From: Candidatus Binataceae bacterium
GTDB taxonomy: Bacteria > Desulfobacterota > Binatia > Binatales > Binataceae
Assembly: GCA_030038355.1 (NCBI GenBank)
Contig: JASHPB010000128.1
Coordinates: 1 to 64,000, forward strand
Direction: 5' to 3'
DNA: 64,000 nt
Part shown: positions 54,772 to 64,000 of the stretch, one piece after another
How positions within the stretch are numbered: the stretch's first letter is position 1
Layout: each line of letters opens with the position of its first letter
The notes under the pieces: model-generated
Seen by the model: only the letters and a program-made list of their open reading frames with translations
Database searches by the model: none
What the model was told of the DNA's origin: nothing
Translations under genes and position numbers: made by a program

Positions 54772-55312
54772 GGACGGTCTTAACACTCGAGTCGAGTTGA
54801 CGCAGCTTACTCAGATGAGTCGTCGGACTGCATTCGATTCACGACAGACATGGGGTCAACCGGACGACACCGATTCCTTAGCGCGCGATGTTGGTTCTGG
54901 CGACACGATCCTTTTCACACTGCGCCTGGCAACTTCGGCGCTGCCGCGCTAAGACGATAGGCGTTGTTTGGGAGTTTAGACGCTCGACAGCTCGAGGCCG
55001 ACGATACCTGCGAGTATAGGCGCCATGCTCACTGTCCGGGCAATGCTTGGAGATTTACCCAGCAGCACGATACGTAACAGATGCGTTTGTGCCTGAAGGG
55101 AGGGAAGAAGAAACCAGCGTGTGAAGAATCGGTCTCTGAGAGCAGCAAAGCAGGCTGGCGAAGCGGCGTCAGACTCAAATAGGCTCACGTTGTGGCTGCA
55201 GCGAGCCGGCAGGATCGTTAACCGCACCACAAATTTGACACCGGGTCCGGCGCAGGGCTATCGGTCATGTGCTCAGAAAGTTAAAAAAGGAAATTCCGTA
55301 AGGCGGGTCACC

Positions 55313-55636
55313 TTGAGAAGTAGACGGCATTCAATCGCTTCGCTCATCGCCGCGTGCCTATTTTTCGCTTCCTGCGCCGGACTCAGCGAGTCGGCGCAGA
55401 ATGTGAAATACGCCACCAAGTCAGAAGCTCCGCCAGGATGCAAGGAAATTGGCGAAGTGTCGAGCGGATCACTCATGCCTTTGTTTGACATGACCTCGGT
55501 AAAGAATTCGTTGAGAAACAAAACGGCCGAGATGGGCGGAAATTATCTTGTTATCGACGCAATAACAAATGTGCCCGGCACCAACGGAAGTTCGTCTGGT
55601 TATTCGGGTAGCGGCCGCGCATATCAATGTCCGTAG
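55313..55636 (+). CDS. DUF4156-like small lipoprotein
   Basis: Lipobox ACLFFASCAG; APPGCKEIGEVSSGS...KNSLRNKTAEMGGNYLVIDAI; putative TTG start. Confidence 0.7.
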   Translation: MRSRRHSIASLIAACLFFASCAGLSESAQNVKYATKSEAPPGCKEIGEVSSGSLMPLFDMTSVKNSLRNKTAEMGGNYLVIDAITNVPGTNGSSSGYSGSGRAYQCP

Positions 55637-56143
55637 GATCGACTGCAGGTCGGTAAACTCGCACGACGCCGTTCCCTTGGACTAGCTTGCCAACTGATAT
55701 AAACGATCAGGCAGGCCAAGCGAAATCGCGCTTACTGGTGGCAGGCACCAAAAAAACCGCTGGCGTTCTGTGACGCGAAAGTCTACATGACCATCTGAAG
55801 ACGGGTCCGCGAAGGCTAAAGCACGACCAGGTTGACGTGTAGTTCATCCGCTAGCGGCGATCCGAGAGTGGCCGCTCCGAAATCTACGCCGGGCAGGAGT
55901 GTTGGCCGTTGTGAGCGAGTTGGCCACTGCAGGCAGATGGCGAGTCTCGGTGCCCGCCGGCCGCTGTTTGGTCCATCACCCCTTTGAAGGTTGTGCTGCA
56001 GGCACTCTCGGATTAGTAGCCGAGTGAGAAAGCGAGCCCTAAAATCGAATCGTGTGAATCTGTCAGCCTGTTCGTGCCTGGCATCCGCCGGTAGAGTCAG
56101 GTGTTTCGTTGGCGACGCGCCGACCTTGTCTTGAGTTTCAGCG

Positions 56144-59047
56144 TCAGTTCATTAGGAGGACCCCGGCATTCTTCAGATCCCGCGTGTTGAAGCCCTCGAT
56201 GAACCAGCCGTAGATCTCCGCGAGCGTCGCGCGGGCCTCATCCCGACGGCCAATGTCACGCAACAATCGTGCGAGGCTCGCGGTTGCACGCAGTTCAAAG
56301 GATTTCGCCCCTTGTTCCGCGGCAATCGCGGCAGCAGCACGGAGATGTTGTTCCGCGGCTGTCGCGCTGCTTCGATCGATCATCATCAGGGCCTCGGCGC
56401 GAAGACGTTGAGCCTCAGATTCACCAAGATGCTCGCCGTTTGGCGTTGCCATCTCGGCAAACTTTGTCAGTGACTCAAGCGCATCCAGAGGTTGATCGGC
56501 CTTCAGGTACACTTCGGCGAGCATGACATGCTGGTATTTGACCATTGGTAACGTCCAGCCGGCGATACCTTGGCGGATCAACGCTGTGCCTTGTTCGAAT
56601 TTCCCCTGAAGGCCTGCTGCCCACCCCAGAACGAATGTGCAACCGGCCATGACGTGTGGATAGCCTTCGTGCTTCGCTACCTCAACGCCTTCTGTGGCCA
56701 GCCGGCAAGCCGTTTCGTATTGGCCGCGCCAAGTGGCAACCCAGCTTGCGGGGAGGAGGGTTTGCGCAATCGAGAACGGTTGCCGGAGTTCGCGTGCGCG
56801 CTCCACGGCGGACTGCGCCGAAAGCGTTGCCCGGTCCGGGTAACCAGCATTCCACCAACTTATTGCTGAGAAGCTGAGGGTCTCCGCAAGGGGTTCCATC
56901 CCTATCAAGCTCGCCCGTCCGGCTCCGTCAGGACAGTCGGCGAGCGCACCATCGAACAGTCGCACAGCATCACTCACTCGACCCATCCACAGGCTGACCC
57001 ACCCAAGTCCGGTTTTGGCGTCCGCAATTGCCGGCGAACGCTTGCTGCGCTCCGCCAGTGCCAGCATTTGCTGTGCGACCTCCAGTGACTCTGCGTAGCG
57101 GCCGCTGCTCAGATGACTTCGCCAAGTACTCCTCAGCGCCGCCGCCCGCTCGTCTTCGTCTCCTGAGCTCCGCGCAAGCGCTAGTATGCGCTCGCCGCCT
57201 GTTAGCGTCTCGGGCGAGCCCCAGCCTTCCGTTGCCGTTGCCGCACTAACGAGCATCTCTAGCAGTTCAAATTCGCGATGATCGCGATGGGGATTCTGTG
57301 GCAGCTGCGGAATTAACGCGAGAGCGGCGCGCGCCTGTGCCAAAGCCTCAGGGAACGCAGAGCGCGAGAGCGCCCGCTGCGTAGCGCGCGATAGGTACTC
57401 GACCGCCTTCTCCTGCTGGTGGCTACTGACATAATGATGTGCCAGCTCGTTCGCGATCTCGGTAGCCTGCGCTCCATAAGCTTGCTCGGCCCAGTCCGCA
57501 ATCCGCCGGTGGAGCTCGATGCGATTGCTCACTGGCAACCGATTGTAAAGCGCTTCTTGGTAAAGCGCATGATGAAAGCGAAAGCGCGGTGCGACCGTAC
57601 CATCAGGCCAGTTTAAGACGCCCGCCGCTGCCAGGAACTGCTGCCCGCGCACCAGCCGAGTGCAGCAAGCGTCGATTTGAGCGAGCGGCCGGTCGAGCGC
57701 GGCAGCAATCGGTGCGACCGAAAATTCCACTCCGGCAACACTCGCCGCTTCGAGCACGTGCTGCTCATCGTCGCTCAGCCGTTGCAGGTTACGCTCGATC
57801 ATCTGGCGGATGTTGCGAGGCGCATCGATCTTGGCCGCATCCGCTCGCGAGCCTTGCTCAACTAGGTAATCAACTACGTTTACCATCAGGAGCGGATTGC
57901 CCTCACTGCGAGCATAGATCCTTGCGGCGCTTAGGTGTTCCTTGCTGTCAGGAAAGCGCCGGGCGAGGTAGGTCGCGACGTCCGCCTGGCCCAATGGTGG
58001 CAATCGTAACTCGCTGCACTGCTGATGTAGTTCCAGTTCCTCTTTCATCGCACGCAGCGGATGCTCTCGGGTGAGTATCTCGACCGGCCGGTAGGTGCCT
58101 AAAATCGTCAGGCACGCACGTTCAGAGCGTCGCGCGACAGTGGCAATCAGGTCCAAGGTCGAGCGGTCGCTCCAATGGAGATCCTCGAGCAGCAGGACCA
58201 ATGGCATCTCCGCGGCCATCATTTCCAGCGCCTCGGCCATCTCGCGCAGCATCCGTTGCTGGGTCATTCCCTGGGCAACCCTCTGGAAGCCCTTGTGTTC
58301 TGACTCGCTCAGCAGCGACGGCATCTGCGCAAGCCAGCTCGGTGCAACACGACGCATAACCGCGAGAAGGCGGGCACCATGAGGAGCTCGACAGAGGCGA
58401 GTTAACGCTTCCAACACCGGCATATACGGCTCGCCGCTTCCGTATTGCTCGACGCACTGGCCGTGACCAATGCGCTCCACTCGGGCACGTGCAATCGCGC
58501 CGAGAAAGGACCGTGCAAAAGTCGTCTTACCGATTCCCGGCTCACCTGTGATGAAAGCGACCTGGCGGGTTCCAGCGCTCGCCTTGGCGAACATCTCGTG
58601 GATGCGGGCGAGTTGCTCCTCGCGCCCCACCATCAACTGCGCTTCGGGGTCGGCCCCAAAAGGCCCGTTCGGCCACGCCAGCATTGAGTTTCCATCCCGC
58701 TCCGACGGCTCGACGGTGCCTCCGAAACGATAACCCATTCCCTGAACCTTGATGATGAAGTGCGGATTCCGCGCATCATCATTCAAAGCACGACGCAGTT
58801 TCCGCACGGCGGTATTGATGGCGGCGTCAGAATCGAGAAAGACTCCACTTCCCCAGACTCGTTCGTGGATTTCTTCCCGAGTACGCAACTGCCCCGGTCT
58901 CTCAACGAGCAAAAGCAGCAGGTCGAATGGGATGCGCTCTAGCGGCACAGAGCGGCCATTGTGACGAAGCTCATAGGCGCCACGGTCAAGCTCGAATTCC
59001 GCGAATCTAATGATTTCTGCTGCCATTTGATGGCTCTCGCCCGCCAA
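56144..59047 (-). CDS. winged-helix (OmpR-type) + AAA ATPase + TPR large transcriptional regulator
   Basis: N-terminal trans_reg_C domain FAEFELDRGAYELRHNGRSVPLERIPFDLLLLLVERPGQLRTREEIHERVWG; Walker A FITGEPGIGKTTFARS; long TPR-like C-terminus. Confidence 0.92.
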   Translation of the reverse strand: MAGESHQMAAEIIRFAEFELDRGAYELRHNGRSVPLERIPFDLLLLLVERPGQLRTREEIHERVWGSGVFLDSDAAINTAVRKLRRALNDDARNPHFIIKVQGMGYRFGGTVEPSERDGNSMLAWPNGPFGADPEAQLMVGREEQLARIHEMFAKASAGTRQVAFITGEPGIGKTTFARSFLGAIARARVERIGHGQCVEQYGSGEPYMPVLEALTRLCRAPHGARLLAVMRRVAPSWLAQMPSLLSESEHKGFQRVAQGMTQQRMLREMAEALEMMAAEMPLVLLLEDLHWSDRSTLDLIATVARRSERACLTILGTYRPVEILTREHPLRAMKEELELHQQCSELRLPPLGQADVATYLARRFPDSKEHLSAARIYARSEGNPLLMVNVVDYLVEQGSRADAAKIDAPRNIRQMIERNLQRLSDDEQHVLEAASVAGVEFSVAPIAAALDRPLAQIDACCTRLVRGQQFLAAAGVLNWPDGTVAPRFRFHHALYQEALYNRLPVSNRIELHRRIADWAEQAYGAQATEIANELAHHYVSSHQQEKAVEYLSRATQRALSRSAFPEALAQARAALALIPQLPQNPHRDHREFELLEMLVSAATATEGWGSPETLTGGERILALARSSGDEDERAAALRSTWRSHLSSGRYAESLEVAQQMLALAERSKRSPAIADAKTGLGWVSLWMGRVSDAVRLFDGALADCPDGAGRASLIGMEPLAETLSFSAISWWNAGYPDRATLSAQSAVERARELRQPFSIAQTLLPASWVATWRGQYETACRLATEGVEVAKHEGYPHVMAGCTFVLGWAAGLQGKFEQGTALIRQGIAGWTLPMVKYQHVMLAEVYLKADQPLDALESLTKFAEMATPNGEHLGESEAQRLRAEALMMIDRSSATAAEQHLRAAAAIAAEQGAKSFELRATASLARLLRDIGRRDEARATLAEIYGWFIEGFNTRDLKNAGVLLMN

Positions 59048-59232
59048 GCCATCCTACAATTGCGGCAAGGCCCCCGAAAAGGGTGACAGACTTCAGAAAA
59101 TCTTCAGAATCTCTCTATTCCTAACAGTGTCTCTCGTTCCAGATGATAGACGCGAAGTCAAGCTAGCCGGTTTTGAATTTGCGCGCCCCGATTGAACAAT
59201 AGTGTTCGGTCGGAAACTGGAGAATTCCACTA

Positions 59233-60474
59233 ATGAAAGTCGAAAAGCCTGCCTTCTTCCCGCGCTCGGATGGCTCACGGATCCCGTACGAGGTCTACAG
59301 TTCATCCGAGATATATCGGCTCGAACAGGAGCAGATCTTTCGGGGGCCGACGTGGAGCTTCGTCGCTCTGGAGGCGGAGATTCCAAGACCCGGCGATTTC
59401 AAGAGCACCTTCGTCGGCGACACGCCAGTGGTGGTAACACGCAACGAGGACCAGACTCTTTCCGCTTGGGTTAACCGTTGCGCTCACCGGGGGGCGATGG
59501 TGTGCCGCGCCGCCCGCGGTAACACGAAGAGCCATATCTGCGCATACCATCAATGGAGTTATGACAGGCGCGGCAATCTGCGCGGCGTGCCCTTCCGCAA
59601 CGGTGTCAAAGGCGTCTCCGGAATGCCCGCCGATTTCGACCTTGAGGAGCACGGACTGCAGAAGTTGCGAACAGGAGCTTATCGCGGCCTGGTCTTCTCC
59701 ACTTTCAGCAACTCCGTGTCCTCACTCTTCGACTACTTAGGTCCGGAAATGCGTCGGGGCGTCGATCGTATCTTTCACAAACCTATAGTGTATCTCGGAT
59801 GTAGCAGGCAGTACTCGAGATCCAACTGGAAGCTGTACAGTGAGAATGTCCGCGATCCGTACCATGCCTCGCTCCTGCATCCATTTTTCAGCACCTTCAA
59901 TCTCGTACGAGCTACGACCAGAGCCGAGTGGACTTATGATGAGCACGGCCTCCACACGTGCGGGTTAGGGTTTCACACTGAAGATACGAGCGCGGCCGCT
60001 GCCTACAGAGGCATCGGAGTTACTTCATTCAAGGAAAATCTCAGGTTGGAAGATCTTTCGATCTTGGCCAACTCTAACGAGTTTGACAGACCTGCTGATT
60101 TTCAGATCGAGGCGATCTTTCCTCAGCTTGTCATTCAACAGATCCAGAACAGCTTGGTCGCACGGCAGATCTTGCCTAAAGGCCCCAACAATTTCGAATT
60201 GGTCTACCATTTCTTTGGATACGCCGATGATACGCCTGAGATGCGGATGCGTCGTGTCAAACACGCCAATCTGGTGGGGCCAGCCGGTCTGGTCTCAATG
60301 GAGGACACGCTAGCCACCGAGTTGGTGCAATTCGGCGCGGTGGGGAGCGGCGATGCGCTCTCGGTAGCCGACATGGGGCGCGACTCGCCGGAGGTGGAAG
60401 AGGCCAGCTCCATGATTTCCGAAAGTCACGTCCGGCGCTTTTGGCGCGCTTATCAGGAATTGATGGGATTATGA
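59233..60474 (+). CDS. aromatic-ring-hydroxylating dioxygenase alpha subunit (Rieske)
   Basis: Rieske CAHRGAMVCRAARGNTKSHICAYHQWSY; mononuclear Fe DPYHASLLH. Confidence 0.96.
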   Translation: MKVEKPAFFPRSDGSRIPYEVYSSSEIYRLEQEQIFRGPTWSFVALEAEIPRPGDFKSTFVGDTPVVVTRNEDQTLSAWVNRCAHRGAMVCRAARGNTKSHICAYHQWSYDRRGNLRGVPFRNGVKGVSGMPADFDLEEHGLQKLRTGAYRGLVFSTFSNSVSSLFDYLGPEMRRGVDRIFHKPIVYLGCSRQYSRSNWKLYSENVRDPYHASLLHPFFSTFNLVRATTRAEWTYDEHGLHTCGLGFHTEDTSAAAAYRGIGVTSFKENLRLEDLSILANSNEFDRPADFQIEAIFPQLVIQQIQNSLVARQILPKGPNNFELVYHFFGYADDTPEMRMRRVKHANLVGPAGLVSMEDTLATELVQFGAVGSGDALSVADMGRDSPEVEEASSMISESHVRRFWRAYQELMGL

Positions 60475-60507
60475 GCACAACTGATGCTTACCGATGGAGT
60501 GGGGTCG

Positions 60508-60996
60508 ATGGATGAGGCGACAAGCTCGGAGATGATCCTTTGGTACGAGCTGCACCGTCTGCAGGAGCGTTACGTTGGCACCATCGACTCAGATCACCTT
60601 GAGGAATGGCCCAACCTTTTCACTGAGGATGGCATCTACGAGATCGTTCCCAAGGAAAACGCCGATCTCGACCTTCCTATCGGCATCGTCCACTGTTTCG
60701 GCCGTCAGATGATGCGGGATCGCATCGTCGCACTACGGAAGGCGAACGTCTTCGAGCCGCACACCTATCGGCACATGATTTCGGGAATGGAATTCACCAA
60801 GGTCAGCACCGACACGCTCGACATGCAATCGAACTACGTCGTCGTTCAGACTCTCAGTAACGGCGAGTCGCGAATATTTCAGGCAGGACGATACATCGAT
60901 CGAGTGGTCCGTACGGTCAATGGTTGGCGCTATCAACGCAAGTTGGCAGTTTATGATACGTCCCGTGTGCAGACCTTGTTAGTCACTCCAATCTAG
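60508..60996 (+). CDS. aromatic-ring-hydroxylating dioxygenase beta subunit
   Basis: LHRLQERYVGTIDSDHLEEWPNLFTEDGIYEIVPKENADL...; directly downstream of alpha subunit. Confidence 0.92.
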   Translation: MDEATSSEMILWYELHRLQERYVGTIDSDHLEEWPNLFTEDGIYEIVPKENADLDLPIGIVHCFGRQMMRDRIVALRKANVFEPHTYRHMISGMEFTKVSTDTLDMQSNYVVVQTLSNGESRIFQAGRYIDRVVRTVNGWRYQRKLAVYDTSRVQTLLVTPI

Positions 60997-61175
60997 CTAC
61001 CGCAGAGGAGAGCTAAGGTGGTCGTAACTAAGGCAACCACAGATGAATGCTTGTCCCGTCGCCGATCGTGGTATTGCAACTCACGAACGTTCAAAGGAAC
61101 TAACTCGTGTCAAATGGTGCGATCGAGGGGGCCTGCTCGTAATCTCGCTAAAACTCCAGTCAACTCAAGCACCTT

Positions 61176-61533
61176 TGGTGGAGGCGGGGGGAATTGAACC
61201 CCCGTCCGAAGGCAGTCCGGCGATAGCCACTACACGCTTAGTCCGCGATTTGGAGCTCGCTCCAAAAGCACCCACGGACGGGCTCTCTCGAAGCCAGCCA
61301 GTTTGATCTCGGGCCACCGTCCAACCGGCGAACGACGGCACCCCAGCCCGCTAAATGACGCCCAGACCCGCCGCCGCGGGCATACGGCGGCTGGACGCTA
61401 GCGGCCCTTAGGCCGCCAGAGCGTAACCGTTATTGTCTGCGGGTAAATTTCGCAGTCTGTCTGTTTAACGGGCCGACAGTACCCCGGCGTGCGACCATGA
61501 CCCTCTTGTCTCCGTCGAATCCAGTTCGCCCCC
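61176..61533 (-). ncRNA. ssrA: transfer-messenger RNA (tmRNA)
   Basis: Minus strand 5' GGGGGCGAACTGGATTCGACGGAGAC... 3' GGGGGTTCAATTCCCCCCGCCTCCACCA; acceptor stem GGGGGCG/CGCCUCC incl. alanine-identity G3-U70; tag GCA GAC AAT AAC GGT TAC GCT CTG GCG GCC TAA = ADNNGYALAA* at 61440..61408. Confidence 0.97.
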
Positions 61534-61760
61534 AATGGCGGACATCTTTCTGACGCTCCGCTCGGTCGGAACGATTACACCTTCAATCTATGGACGATCT
61601 GGCACCCGTGCAACGCCCCTGCTGGCCTGATCATGCTCGCTCAATGAAAAGCTCCAATGCATCAATGTCTTTTTGCGGCGAAAATCTCAAAATCGCGCCG
61701 TCATACCTGCGTAGATAATCGCTCGGACACGAGGTGGCGAAAGTCATTCGGCGGCCGAGT

Positions 61761-61976
61761 TCAGATCGGGATCAGGCTGCGACAGGTCACGCAGATGACT
61801 TGCTGAACACCGTCGAGGTAGCCGCCGCCGGCGAAGCCTCGCGATACTGCTAGGACGATTCGATCGCGTTTGCCGTCTACGCGCGCCGGGTTCTCTTCAT
61901 CCTCGACGATTGCCTGGCCCGTTGTCCTGCAATTCGGGCAAAATAGCCGCGCCTTGAAGATCTCGCGTTCGGGCAT
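61761..61976 (-). CDS. small zinc-ribbon hypothetical protein
   Basis: MPEREIFKARLFCPNCRTTGQAIVEDEENPAR...GFAGGGYLDGVQQVICVTCRSLIPI, two CxxC pairs. Confidence 0.65.
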   Translation of the reverse strand: MPEREIFKARLFCPNCRTTGQAIVEDEENPARVDGKRDRIVLAVSRGFAGGGYLDGVQQVICVTCRSLIPI

Positions 61977-62134
61977 CGAAGTTCTTCACTCGACGATACC
62001 GCAGCTATCGCGTGCGATCGAACCGCACGGGCAGCTTGCTTTCGCGCGTCGTCAATCACGCGTAACATCAAGGATTCGCCGGCGATCAGAGCGCGCGCCC
62101 GAGCATTGGCATCGCGCGCAGCGAGGCGAATCGG

Positions 62135-62623
62135 ATGGCGCAAAGCAAGGACAGCAAAAAGCGCGAAGATGGTTTCGATCTCGTCGTCGAGAATCGAAAG
62201 GCGCGCCACGACTTCTCTATTGAAGAGGCGGTCGAGGCAGGGATGGCGCTGACCGGCACCGAAGTGAAGTCGCTCCGCGCGCATCGCGCAAACCTTCGCG
62301 ACAGTTACGTGCGCATCAAGAACGGCGAGGCATTCCTGCAGGGCGTGCACATCGGCGCCTATGCGCCCGCCGGACAGTTCAGTCACAAAGAGACTCGCGA
62401 CCGCAAGCTCCTGATGCATCGGCGCGAAATCAATCGTCTATGGGGACGCGTGCGTGAGCGCGGCTACTCGATCGTGCCACTCAAGATTTACTTCAAGGAC
62501 GGCCATGCCAAGGTCGAGGTCGGCCTCGCCAAGGGCAAGCACGCCTACGACAAGCGTGAGGCGATCGCGCGTAAGGCGATGCGTCGAGAAATAGAGCGCG
62601 AATTGAAAGGCCGCAATCGGTAA
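62135..62623 (+). CDS. smpB: SsrA-binding protein SmpB
   Basis: VVENRKARHDFSIEEAVEAGMALTGTEVKSLRAHRANLRDSYVRIKNGEAFLQGVHIGAY... RDRKLLMHRREINRL. Confidence 0.97.
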   Translation: MAQSKDSKKREDGFDLVVENRKARHDFSIEEAVEAGMALTGTEVKSLRAHRANLRDSYVRIKNGEAFLQGVHIGAYAPAGQFSHKETRDRKLLMHRREINRLWGRVRERGYSIVPLKIYFKDGHAKVEVGLAKGKHAYDKREAIARKAMRREIERELKGRNR

Positions 62624-62930
62624 CCAGCCGCCGCGTGATTAGCCCGCGACCGCGGAATCGCCCCTCTCCTGATGATATCAGTGGTACTTGCAACATGAAG
62701 CATCGTATTCGATAGAGATGCATCGGAACGCGTGAAGTGCACCACCGTAGCAATCATCAGAAAGCCCGCCAGTATCAGACGAAACGCATTCCCGCCGATA
62801 GCGTATAACATAATAGAAGGACGCCCGCTGGCGTCCGAAACGTGCAGGTGGAGTGGTCCGCGAAGCCTGCAAACAACTCCCGCCCCGCTCCTCTCTCACA
62901 TCTCGGCCTCCAGCCGGCCCATTAACAAAT

Positions 62931-63383
62931 ATGAAGACTAAACTTCTATCGCTCGTGGCGCTGATTGTCGCCGCGCTCGGATTCTCGGGATGCTACGACG
63001 CCTATCCGGGTTACGGATATGGCGGCGGCTGGGGCTCTTCGTACGTCGCTTCGGAACCCATTCATGCCGACCGGTTATACCCGGACGGCTGGGGCGGCGG
63101 CTTTGGCTACCCAGCCTACTCCGGCGGGCACTACTGGGATCGCGACTGGGGTTGGAACCACGGCGGTTGGGACCATCCCGGATGGGGCGGCTGGAACAAC
63201 AATCATTTCGTAGTTCCTGAGCACGGTGGATTCGTCACGCATAACTTCGGCGCGACGGGCGGTCACGGTTTCGCGATGGCGCATAACGATGGATTCCAAG
63301 GCAGCGGCTTTGGCGGATTCCATGGCGGCGGCGGATGGCACGGCGGCGGTGGTGGATTCCATGGTGGTAGCGGCCATCGGTGA
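62931..63383 (+). CDS. Gly/His/Trp-rich lipoprotein of unknown function
   Basis: MKTKLLSLVALIVAALGFSGCYDAYPGYGYGGGWG... lipobox LGFSGC; low-complexity GGGWHGGGGGFHGG tail. Confidence 0.65.
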   Translation: MKTKLLSLVALIVAALGFSGCYDAYPGYGYGGGWGSSYVASEPIHADRLYPDGWGGGFGYPAYSGGHYWDRDWGWNHGGWDHPGWGGWNNNHFVVPEHGGFVTHNFGATGGHGFAMAHNDGFQGSGFGGFHGGGGWHGGGGGFHGGSGHR

Positions 63384-63452
63384 GCTCACGCTGCGTAATC
63401 GAACAGTAACCGGTTGATCAATTCCGTCGTAAGCAGAGTTGGAGATTGAGCC

Positions 63453-63773
63453 ATGAGGAAAGATGAACAGATGATAAGCCCTCGAATCCTTGCCAAGAGG
63501 CCGCGATTCGCAAGCACCTGCCGCTACATTGCGGGTGCGGTCGCACTCGGGATGACGCTCGCGCTGGCGGGATGCTACGGGCCGCCGATGTCGCCGCGCG
63601 AACGTGACACCCTGGTCGGCGGCGCGGTTGGCCTCGGCGGCGGCGCGCTCGTCGGCTCCGCTATGGGCAGTCCGGGTGCGGGCGCTGCAATTGGTGGTCT
63701 GGCTGGTGCGGGCGCAGGTTACTTGATCGGCAATCACCAGGAGAACGAGTACTGGCGCTCCGGCGGATATTGA
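63453..63773 (+). CDS. glycine-zipper lipoprotein
   Basis: Lipobox LALAGC; GGAVGLGGGALVGSAMGSPGAGAAIGGLAGAGAGYLIGN glycine-zipper repeats. Confidence 0.8.
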   Translation: MRKDEQMISPRILAKRPRFASTCRYIAGAVALGMTLALAGCYGPPMSPRERDTLVGGAVGLGGGALVGSAMGSPGAGAAIGGLAGAGAGYLIGNHQENEYWRSGGY

Positions 63774-63786
63774 TTGACGCGGCTGG

Positions 63787-64000
63787 CTAGAGCGTCTCGG
63801 CGGCAACTTCGCTGAGATGCTCGTGCGCCTCGCGCATCCGAGCGACGCTGCGCTTAAGTTCGATCGGCGATTGCCCCGGATGCCCCAGAGTGCGCGCGAT
63901 CGCTGCGTGAAATCCCTGCGGACGAACCTCGAAACCGCGCGACAATTCGAAGGCGCCCTTCTCGTTCAGGTAGTAGCGGCGATTCAACGCAAACAACACA
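63787..64000 (-). CDS. partial hypothetical protein, possibly DUF4037/nucleotidyltransferase C-terminus; 5' end outside window
   Basis: LFALNRRYYLNEKGAFELSRGFEVRPQGFHAAIARTLG...; open to window edge. Confidence 0.5.
   Translation of the reverse strand, partial: VLFALNRRYYLNEKGAFELSRGFEVRPQGFHAAIARTLGHPGQSPIELKRSVARMREAHEHLSEVAAETL

Noticed and set aside
61043-61306. 87-aa plus-strand ORF containing VEAGGIEPPSEG
   Set aside because: It lies across the 3' half of the tmRNA; this peptide is the familiar false ORF from tRNA-like ends.
1-64000. CRISPR array, transposase/IS, integrase or prophage modules
   Set aside because: No spaced direct repeats, terminal inverted repeats with transposase motifs or phage structural motifs were recognised on either strand.

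Overview
GC-rich bacterial chromosomal window of about 64 kb, probably from a metagenome-type deltaproteobacterial or Binatota-like lineage (inference only). It is densely coding, and I found no CRISPR array, intact IS element or prophage. Main content: a Tat-exported molybdenum-hydroxylase operon with its own cytochrome b (605-6041); LLM flavin monooxygenase; Ada/AlkA-type protein; porin; pqiABC; a DPPR-synthase-like UbiA enzyme; a split, three-subunit nitrile hydratase/thiocyanate hydrolase-like operon with a P15K-like activator candidate (18794-20653); Er-VIT protein; an ABC transporter with UspA; a stress block (CBS, cyt c, HPF, DUF2934, Hsp20, DUF2267); DevCAB-TolC-like exporter; NtrC-type two-component pair; M50 protease; RND efflux system; P450/SDR/nitronate monooxygenase; Rieske dioxygenase with a large ATPase regulator; tmRNA (tag ADNNGYALAA) and smpB. 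Several genes are visibly decayed. The most unusual locus is a carboxymuconolactone decarboxylase/AhpD-like gene (27541-28099). It has an in-frame TGA exactly at the second Cys of its CxxC motif, followed at the expected distance by a perfect hairpin resembling a bacterial SECIS. It also carries a +1 frameshift and a TAG, so it is either a decayed selenoprotein gene or one affected by sequence error.
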